Shown: positions 58,310-64,000 of the stretch, piece after piece
How the letters are laid out: every line of letters begins with the position of its first letter
Position numbering within the stretch: position 1 is the first letter of the stretch
Assembly (NCBI RefSeq): GCF_009908295.1
Contig: NZ_JAAALO010000013.1
Span: 1 to 64,000 of the forward strand
Origin: Micromonospora rubida
GTDB taxonomy: Bacteria; Actinomycetota; Actinomycetes; Mycobacteriales; Micromonosporaceae
Direction: 5' to 3'
DNA length: 64,000 nt
Notes under the pieces: generated by a model
Databases searched by the model: none
Told to the model about the DNA's origin: nothing
The model's input: only the letters and a program-made list of their open reading frames with translations
Position numbers and translations under genes: made by a program

Positions 58310-58504
58310 GCCGCTACCGTAACCTATCCGTTCGTACACAAACAGTTACCGCTGCGGTTGATTCACACCAAGAGAGTCGGAAATCGGACAGTTTTCCCCT
58401 CTTGCCAGGCATGCCCCAAGTGCTCCCACCCAGGCTCCTAGGAAGCTCCCACGCCGAGACCACCGCCTCACCCCCGCGCTGCCCCTGATGGGCCGGGGTG
58501 GCGA

Positions 58505-58568
58505 GCGCAAATTCCGGGAATTAGTGGCCTTGCAGCTGGCCGAGGCCACTAATTCCCGGAATTTGCGC
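58505..58568. terminator. Perfect 25-bp inverted repeat
   Basis: 58505-58529 is perfectly complementary to 58544-58568 (arms beginning GCGCAAATTCCGGGAATTAG), with a 14-base loop. It is the longest perfect stem in the window. It lies 196 bases upstream of the tetR start and 166 bases before the first tRNA, not directly behind any gene, so a termination role is unclear. Confidence 0.8.
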
Positions 58569-58591
58569 GGGGGCGTTCGGGTGGGGCGTTC

Positions 58592-58651
58592 GGGTGGGGT
58601 GGGGTGGGGTGTGGGGGGTTGGGGGCGTGGGGGTGGGCGGGGGGTGCGGGG
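58592..58651 (+). other. G-quadruplex-prone G tract
   Basis: At least eight runs of four or more G separated by one to four bases (GGGGTGGGGTGGGGTGTGGG and following) on the plus strand. It lies between the 25-bp hairpin and the tRNA promoter. The rest of the 58310-58733 interval shows no coding frame. Confidence 0.75.
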
Positions 58652-58671
58652 CGCGCCGGGTGGCCCCCGAG

Positions 58672-58701
58672 TTGGCAACCGTTCCCGGACTCGGCTAAAG
58701 T
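58672..58701 (+). promoter_or_regulatory. Promoter of the tRNA array
   Basis: TTGGCA (58672-58677), an 18-bp spacer and TAAAGT (58696-58701), 32 bases before the first mature tRNA base. Both hexamers are close to consensus. Confidence 0.7.
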
Positions 58702-58733
58702 TCTCATCCGTCACCGGTTAACGCCGGAGACAA

Positions 58734-58806
58734 GCGGACGTAGCGCAGCTGGTAGCGCATCACCTTGCCAAGGTGAGGGTCGCGGGTTCGAATCCCGTCG
58801 TCCGCT
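58734..58806 (+). tRNA. tRNA-Gly (GCC)
   Basis: 73 bases. Acceptor GCGGACG pairs with CGTCCGC, discriminator T. The anticodon stem ACCTT/AAGGT encloses GCC, and the T arm has GGGTTCGAATCCC. The CCA end is not encoded. It is the first of a Gly-Cys-Val array common in actinobacteria. Confidence 0.95.
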
Positions 58807-58840
58807 CGGAGCTGCCGCCATGCATGTCGGAGGCAACCTC

Positions 58841-58911
58841 GGTGGAGTGGCCGAGAGGCGAGGCAACGGCCTGCAAAGCCGTGTACACGGGTTCAAATCC
58901 CGTCTCCACCT
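58841..58911 (+). tRNA. tRNA-Cys (GCA)
   Basis: 71 bases. Acceptor GGTGGAG pairs with CTCCACC, discriminator T. Anticodon GCA lies in CTGCAAA between ACGGC and GCCGT stems, and the T arm is GGGTTCAAATCCC. CCA is not encoded. It lies 34 bases after tRNA-Gly. Confidence 0.95.
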
Positions 58912-58925
58912 CGGCAAGTTGACGA

Positions 58926-59000
58926 GGGCGATTGGCGCAGTGGGAGCGCGCTTCCTTGACACGGAAGAGGTCACTGGTTCAAACCCAGTATCGCCCACCA
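58926..59000 (+). tRNA. tRNA-Val (GAC)
   Basis: 75 bases including an encoded CCA end (58998-59000). Acceptor GGGCGAT pairs with ATCGCCC, discriminator A. Anticodon GAC lies in TTGACAC with stem CTTCC/GGAAG, and the T arm is TGGTTCAAACCCA. It lies 14 bases after tRNA-Cys. No integrase gene or duplicated 3' end is seen nearby. Confidence 0.95.
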
Positions 59001-59017
59001 GTAGTTGACAGGCTGTG

Positions 59018-59049
59018 CGACCCGTTACCGGAGTTTCGGTAGCGGGTCG
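59018..59049 (+). terminator. Terminator of the tRNA array
   Basis: CGACCCGTTACCG (59018-59030) pairs with CGGTAGCGGGTCG (59037-59049), 13 bp with one G-U pair and a 6-base loop, followed by TTTGCTGTT. It is 17 bases after tRNA-Val and has the form of an intrinsic terminator. Confidence 0.85.
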
Positions 59050-59634
59050 TTTGCTGTTCGGGTCGGTACGCGGGGGCGTGGCCCCAGGGCTCGCGGTCGT
59101 TTCCTGGGGATGAGCGCCTCCGGGCGTCCCGCTTCCGCTCCAGTGGAGCGTTTCTGGCCGCCGACGGTTGTCGCCGTGCTGTCGGTGGAGCGGGCGCGTA
59201 GACGGGGCAGCTCCACAGGGGCCGAAGGGCATGTCCCCGACCCGGGAATGGGGCGGCGACCTCCCGGGGCATTCGCGGGAGAGGGGACACAGCGCAAGAC
59301 CGAGGCCCTGCCCCCGGATCTCGGGTCAGCCTCAAGGAGCGGAGCGGGATTCCCAGAGGGTGGATGAACTTCGGGCGGGATCGGACGCTCCGCGACTGTG
59401 CCGGGGCCCAGGGCCAGGAGAAACCGTGCCGGCCGGGAGAAACCGTGCCGGCCGGGAGAAACCGTGCCGGCCGGGAGCGCGGCCGTTCAGCCGGATACCG
59501 GCAGCGGTTGAACGGTCGCTGTGGATAACGGTTCCATATAGCTGGCGATGTGCCGCAGTGTGCCGCGATATCCATCTGGCGGCATCGCGGAGCCGCGATG
59601 CGGGGTAGCAACTCGCGCGTCACGGAGGTCTGCG
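59050..59634. other. Intergenic region before the RHS gene, no supported gene
   Basis: About 585 bases with short open frames on both strands but none with a ribosome site or recognisable product. Composition is less GC-skewed by codon position than in genes. It contains the 19-bp triple repeat at 59418-59474 and probably the promoter of the RHS gene, though no convincing hexamers were found. Confidence 0.5.
59418..59474. repeat. 19-bp tandem repeat, three copies
   Basis: GAGAAACCGTGCCGGCCGG begins at 59418, 59437 and 59456, three identical units head to tail, followed by GAGCGCGGCCG. Confidence 0.93.
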
Positions 59635-62600
59635 ATGCACGACGGCAACATGAGCGCGTCAGGTGGCCGGACCGTGGACCTGCTCCGTGCGCGCCCGCCA
59701 CTGCGTCGAACACTGGTCGGGGCGCTGGCCGCGACGATGGCGCTCGTCGTCCTGGTGAGCGGGACGGGGGATCTGCCACGGCCGCTCGAAGGCCAGAATG
59801 CGGCGTCGCGTACGGGAGCCGAGTCGGCCCGGGGCGACGGTGGCGGCGCGGCGGACGCAGCCGCGCCGGAGCAGCGGTGGGACGGCCCGTCGAAGGCCGG
59901 CGCGGCCGCGCAGCAGCGGGTGAACCGGAAGATCCCCGCCTCCCAACGATCGCGCTATCCGCAGCACTCGCTGCCGCAGCAGTCAACCGCCCCGGCCAAC
60001 ACCGCCTCGCTGGGGCAGCCGTCGAAGGCGCCGGTGCGTGGCTACCAGCCGACCAGCAGCCGGGAGTTGGCGCAGCAGCGCGACGCCTACCAGCAGGTGT
60101 ACGACAACGCCGACGGCACCCAGACCACCGTGTTCTCCACCGCGCCGATCAACTATCGGACCCCCGGCGGCGGTTGGGCGCCGATCGACCCGAAGCTGAC
60201 CGCCGACACCGCTTCGGGCTGGCGCAACGCGGCCGACGCGGTGGGGGTCCGGCTCGCCGCACGGGCCGACGCCCCGGCCCTGGCCCGCTTCGCCCTCCCC
60301 GACGGCAAGGCCGTGTCGTACGGGTTGGCCGGCGCCGCGCCGGTGTCCGGACGGGCCGACGGGTCGCTGGTCGTCTACCGCGGGGTGCTGCCCCACGTGG
60401 ACCTGGAACTGGAGTCGCGCCCCGGGGCACTGAAGGAGACCCTGGTGCTGCGCTCGGCGAATGCGCCGCGGGTGTACGACTTCCCGCTGCGCCTCGAAGG
60501 GCTCACCGCGGCGGTGCACGACGGCGCGGTGCGGCTCTCCGACGCCGCCGGCACGGTGCGGGCCGTCTTCCCGCCGGGCTACGTCGTCGACGCCGCACCC
60601 GTTCCGGTGACCTCGACGGCCGTCAGGTACCAGCTGCTCGGCGTCGGTGGCAGGCCGACGCTGCGGGTTTCCGTGGACGACGGGTGGCTGCGCGACCAGG
60701 CCCGGGTCTACCCGGTGCGGCTGGACCCGACGGTGGAGCTGCCGGTGGCGGAGGGCGCCGCTGATTCGGCCATGTACGTGCACGGCTCCGGCTCCGCCGC
60801 GGGCGGCACCGAGCTGCGGGTCGGCACGGTGAGTGGCACCAACGCCGCGTCGTACGTCAAGTTCGGTGGTCTGGTGGACCGGCTGCGCTACCACACGATC
60901 TTCGGCGCGCAGCTACAGGTGGTCAACTACGACTCCGACTCCTGCCAGGCGCGGGAGGTGACCGTGCACCCGGTGACGGCCGGGTGGTCGGCCGGCGGCG
61001 GCTACTCCTATCCCGGCCCGGCGGTCGGCGCGGCGTTGGCCGGCGAGTCGTTCGCGCACGGCTACGTCGCGTTCGGTCAGAGCCAATCGGCCTGCCCGGC
61101 CGCGGCCGAGGCGTTCGACCTGGGCGGCGCCGGTGCCGAGCTGGTGCAGCGGTGGGTCAACGGGGAGCAGGCCAACAACGGCCTGTCGCTGCGTGCCTCG
61201 GCCGATCCGCTCAGCGGGAAGCGGTTCGCCGGCAACGGAACGGCGAACCCGCCGAGGTTGTACGTGACGCACAGCCCGTACAACGCCTCGTACCAGATCC
61301 CGAAGCCGGTGCCCAACCCGCCGGTGTTGCAGAACCAGGACGGCCGGGTCGCCGTGACGGTGACCAACCTCAGCGCCGAGGCCTGGGCGGTGGGCAGCTA
61401 CTACCTGGCCTACCGCGCCTACAACGCCCTGACCGGCGCGGCGGTCTCCCAGCAGCGCGCGGCCAACCTGACCGCCCCGGTGGCCCGTGGTGCCCAGGTG
61501 ACCCTCGACGCGACCATCAAGGCCATGCCGCCGGGCAGGTACTTTCTCGACTTCACCATGGTTCGTACCGGCGGCGTGGTCTTCACCGACCACCAGGTGC
61601 CGCCCGCCCGGATGGTGCTCGAGGTCATCGACATCCCACCGGTCGTGCAGGAGCTCTACCCGCCGAACGGTTACCCCGCACCGACCCTGTCCCCGCAGCT
61701 GTGGGCGCGCGCGGTGGACATCGACGCGCCCCCGGGATCGTCGCTCACCTACAAGTTCGAGGTGTGCGAGCAGACGGCGTCGGGTGGCACCACCGGCTGC
61801 TTCGACTCGGGTTTCCAGGCGAAGACCGCCTGGACGGTGCCGGCCGGCCGGCTGTCCTGGAGCAAGGCCTACCAGTGGCGGGTGATCGTCAAGGACGGCG
61901 GCAACGAGGTGTCGTCGCCGGGCTCGACGCTGCTCACCTCCGTGCCGCAGCCGGAGATCACCTCGCGGATCGCGGGCGCGACGACTGCGGCGCGTGAGCG
62001 CGAGTTCGACGCGCAGACCGGCAACGTCTCCACCACCGCGATGGACGCCACGGTCACCACGGTCGGTCCGGAGCTGAATCTGGTCCGCACCTACAACAGC
62101 CTCGACCCGCGGCGCGACGGCGCGTTCGGGGCCGGCTGGTCGACCCGGTACGACATGCGTCTCGTCGCCGACGCGGACGGCTCCGGCAACGTGCTGGTCA
62201 CCTACCCGGACGGGCAGCAGGTGCGCTTCGGCAGGAACCCGGACGGCACCTTCGCCGCGCCGTCCGGCCGCACCGCGTCGCTGACCTGGAACGGCACCGT
62301 CTGGACGCTGGTGGACAAGGCGAAGATGGCCTACCAGTTCTCCGCCGCCGGCCGGCTGACGAAGATCACCGATGCCGCCCTGCGGTCGATCGTGCTGACC
62401 TACAGCACCGCCGACGGGAAGCTGGCCCGGGCCCGGGTCTCCAACAGCCAGACCAACACCGCCGGCCGGTCGTTGGCCTTCACCTGGTCCGGCGCGCACG
62501 TGGTCAGCGTCGCCGCGGACCCGGTCAACGGCACGGCGCCGACGTGGACCTACACCTACAGCGGTGACCTGCTCACCTCGGTCTGCGCCCCGGGCAACGT

Positions 62601-64000
62601 CTGCACCCGGTACGGCCACGCCGCCGGGTCGCACTACCGCACCGGGGTGCTCGACGCGAAGCCGGAGTCGTACTGGCGCCTGGGTGAGGCGCAGGGCACC
62701 GCCGCCGGCAGCGAGGTCGCGGTCAACCTCGGCAAGGACGCCGGCACCCACGCGAGCGTCACCCTCGGCGCGGCCGGCGCGCTGACCGGCACCGGCAACA
62801 CCGCGGCCGGCTTCAACGGCACCTCCTCCGTGGTCGAACTGCCCAAGGGGGCGGTGAAGAAGCCCCGCGACGGCGCGGTCGAGCTCTGGTTCAAGAACAG
62901 CGTCACCGGCAGCGGCGGCCCGCTGCTGGGCTACCAGGACAAGGCGCTCGGCGCCGAGTCCACCACCGGGGTGCCGGTGCTGTACGTGGGCACCGACGGC
63001 AGGCTTCGCGGCCAGTTCGGCGGCCCCACGATCGCGCCGCTGACCTCGACCGCCGCCGTCAACGACGGGCGCTGGCACCACGTCGTGCTGTCGGCCATGG
63101 GCGACGTGCAGACGCTCTACCTCGACGGTGCCAAGGCGGCCGAGCGCACCGGCGCCACGGTCGAGCATTCGCTGCTGACCTTCAACCAGCTCGGCGCGGC
63201 GTACGCGACCTCGCCGGCCTCCTGGCCGGCCTGGGGCACCACGGCGCGGCGGTACTTCACCGGCGCGATCGACGAGGTGGCCGTCTACTCCCACCCGCTG
63301 GGCCAGGCGGCGGTCACGGAGCACTACCGGTACGCCGCCGGCGCCAACCAGTTGACCACGGTGACCCTGCCCAGCGGCAAGGTCGCGGCGCAGTTCACGT
63401 ACGACACCGCGGCCGACCGGGTCACCAGGCACACCGACCGGCAGGGCGGCACGTGGAGCATCGGCGCGCCGCTGGTGTACGGCGGCGACACCGACCTGCG
63501 CCGCAGCGTGCAGGTGCTGGACCCGGCCAACCGGCCGCACCTGTACGAGTACGACGCGCTCACCGGGCAACTGCTGCGCTCGGGCACCCCGCTCGGCCTG
63601 GAGACCCGCGAGGAGGACCGGCCCGGCTCGCCCACACCGTCGCCGTCGCCGTCGCCGCCGACCAAGGTGTGCTCCACCCCCGACCCGGGCGACCCGGCGT
63701 TCTGCACGATCATCCCGGGTGACGCGGGCGGTCCGGTGTTCGTGCGGCACCCGCTGGACGGGATGGCGATCCGCACGTTCGAGTACGACGATCGCGGCAA
63801 CCAGAACGTGGTCACGAACGAGAACGGCGACGCCGTACGGATGACCTACGACGAGCGCGGCAACGTCACGTCGAAGCGGACCTGCCGCACCACGAGCGTC
63901 TGCAGCACCACCTACACGACCTATCCGGCGACCGTGACGGACCCGCTCGACCCGCGTAACGACCGGCCGACCGAGTCGCGGGACGGACGCTCGGCCAGCG
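59635..64000 (+). CDS. Large secreted RHS/YD-repeat protein with LamG-like domain (3' end outside window)
   Basis: First 1455 codons of a secreted RHS-family protein; the frame is open to the window edge. The ATG at 59635 follows GGAGG. A hydrophobic segment near 27-47 (LVGALAATMALVVLVSG) serves as signal or anchor. An about 700-residue beta-rich N-terminal region comes next. Near residue 785 a DUF6531-like entry to the RHS shell appears (PELNLVRTYNS, then FGAGWSTRYDMRL). A LamG/concanavalin-like domain is at about 1000-1235 (SYWRLGEAQGT, then DGRWHHVVLSAMGDVQTLYLDG). YD repeats start near 1384 (YDDRGNQNVVTNENGD, then TYDERGNVTSKRT). Such proteins encapsulate a C-terminal toxin; that end is not visible. 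Confidence 0.88.
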   Translation, partial: MHDGNMSASGGRTVDLLRARPPLRRTLVGALAATMALVVLVSGTGDLPRPLEGQNAASRTGAESARGDGGGAADAAAPEQRWDGPSKAGAAAQQRVNRKIPASQRSRYPQHSLPQQSTAPANTASLGQPSKAPVRGYQPTSSRELAQQRDAYQQVYDNADGTQTTVFSTAPINYRTPGGGWAPIDPKLTADTASGWRNAADAVGVRLAARADAPALARFALPDGKAVSYGLAGAAPVSGRADGSLVVYRGVLPHVDLELESRPGALKETLVLRSANAPRVYDFPLRLEGLTAAVHDGAVRLSDAAGTVRAVFPPGYVVDAAPVPVTSTAVRYQLLGVGGRPTLRVSVDDGWLRDQARVYPVRLDPTVELPVAEGAADSAMYVHGSGSAAGGTELRVGTVSGTNAASYVKFGGLVDRLRYHTIFGAQLQVVNYDSDSCQAREVTVHPVTAGWSAGGGYSYPGPAVGAALAGESFAHGYVAFGQSQSACPAAAEAFDLGGAGAELVQRWVNGEQANNGLSLRASADPLSGKRFAGNGTANPPRLYVTHSPYNASYQIPKPVPNPPVLQNQDGRVAVTVTNLSAEAWAVGSYYLAYRAYNALTGAAVSQQRAANLTAPVARGAQVTLDATIKAMPPGRYFLDFTMVRTGGVVFTDHQVPPARMVLEVIDIPPVVQELYPPNGYPAPTLSPQLWARAVDIDAPPGSSLTYKFEVCEQTASGGTTGCFDSGFQAKTAWTVPAGRLSWSKAYQWRVIVKDGGNEVSSPGSTLLTSVPQPEITSRIAGATTAAREREFDAQTGNVSTTAMDATVTTVGPELNLVRTYNSLDPRRDGAFGAGWSTRYDMRLVADADGSGNVLVTYPDGQQVRFGRNPDGTFAAPSGRTASLTWNGTVWTLVDKAKMAYQFSAAGRLTKITDAALRSIVLTYSTADGKLARARVSNSQTNTAGRSLAFTWSGAHVVSVAADPVNGTAPTWTYTYSGDLLTSVCAPGNVCTRYGHAAGSHYRTGVLDAKPESYWRLGEAQGTAAGSEVAVNLGKDAGTHASVTLGAAGALTGTGNTAAGFNGTSSVVELPKGAVKKPRDGAVELWFKNSVTGSGGPLLGYQDKALGAESTTGVPVLYVGTDGRLRGQFGGPTIAPLTSTAAVNDGRWHHVVLSAMGDVQTLYLDGAKAAERTGATVEHSLLTFNQLGAAYATSPASWPAWGTTARRYFTGAIDEVAVYSHPLGQAAVTEHYRYAAGANQLTTVTLPSGKVAAQFTYDTAADRVTRHTDRQGGTWSIGAPLVYGGDTDLRRSVQVLDPANRPHLYEYDALTGQLLRSGTPLGLETREEDRPGSPTPSPSPSPPTKVCSTPDPGDPAFCTIIPGDAGGPVFVRHPLDGMAIRTFEYDDRGNQNVVTNENGDAVRMTYDERGNVTSKRTCRTTSVCSTTYTTYPATVTDPLDPRNDRPTESRDGRSAS

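Noticed and set aside
58734..59634. Integrative element attached to the tRNA array
   Set aside because: There is no integrase, no duplicated tRNA 3' end and no excision genes to the right; an intact terminator follows tRNA-Val.
59050..59634. Small genes in the tRNA-RHS gap
   Set aside because: The frames have neither ribosome sites nor leaderless -10 motifs, and their products are low-complexity Arg/Pro/Gly sequences.

Overview
The window is very high-GC DNA (third codon positions almost always G or C, frequent GTG starts) from an actinobacterium. The gene content (AA10/GH9 cellulolytic enzymes, a CebR-type cellobiose operon, DUF1990, BsaP beside bioB, a Gly-Cys-Val tRNA array, leaderless starts) points to Micromonospora or a close relative in Micromonosporaceae. 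That placement is an inference.

Layout. 1-4.2 kb: secreted AA10-CBM2 polysaccharide monooxygenase, an ElaA-like acetyltransferase, a Cys-rich zinc-binding protein, msrB back to back with a LigD-type polymerase, and a membrane-anchored L7/L12-like protein. 4.3-12.1 kb: four-gene FtsX/MacB-type ABC exporter operon. 12.2-20.2 kb: mixed housekeeping genes, including a secreted peptidase-like hydrolase, an ATP-dependent DNA ligase and an AlkA-like glycosylase. 20.3-26.8 kb: a minus-strand operon encoding a HerA-like ATPase, SbcD (Mre11), SbcC (Rad50) and a NurA-like nuclease, the same four functions that archaea cluster for DNA-end resection. The HerA-like protein ends in DDDIPF, identical to the E. 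coli SSB C-terminal tip. 26.8-27.8 kb is a repeat- and hairpin-rich patch with at most one doubtful gene. 27.8-28.7 kb: a RibD-like reductase and a 39-residue Cys-rich peptide.

28.8-34.9 kb is a cellobiose uptake and hydrolysis operon (binding protein, two permeases, GH1 beta-glucosidase, LacI regulator) with two CebR-type palindromes around its promoter. A third palindrome precedes the GH9-CBM3-FN3-FN3-CBM2 cellulase at 41.5-44.4 kb. Together with the AA10 enzyme they form a cellulose-use set: extracellular attack, import, intracellular hydrolysis and cellobiose-sensitive repression. Between them lie an acyl-CoA dehydrogenase/APH-kinase pair, two ACT-domain proteins (one fused to a GNAT) and an aldehyde dehydrogenase.

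44.4-64 kb: an AbiEi-like/DUF559 protein flanked by two related hairpins; biotin genes (bioB-bsaP-GNAT divergent from bioF-bioD); a histidine kinase/response regulator convergent with an ABC-2 exporter; a methyltransferase-P450 pair; alkane hydroxylase alkB with a TetR regulator and a 31/33-bp minisatellite between them; three tRNA genes; and the 5' part of a large secreted RHS-repeat protein that runs off the right edge. Recurrent non-coding features are long intergenic hairpins with unrelated stems, many short tandem repeats, and a class of starts preceded at -12 to -7 by TANNNT, suggesting leaderless mRNAs.
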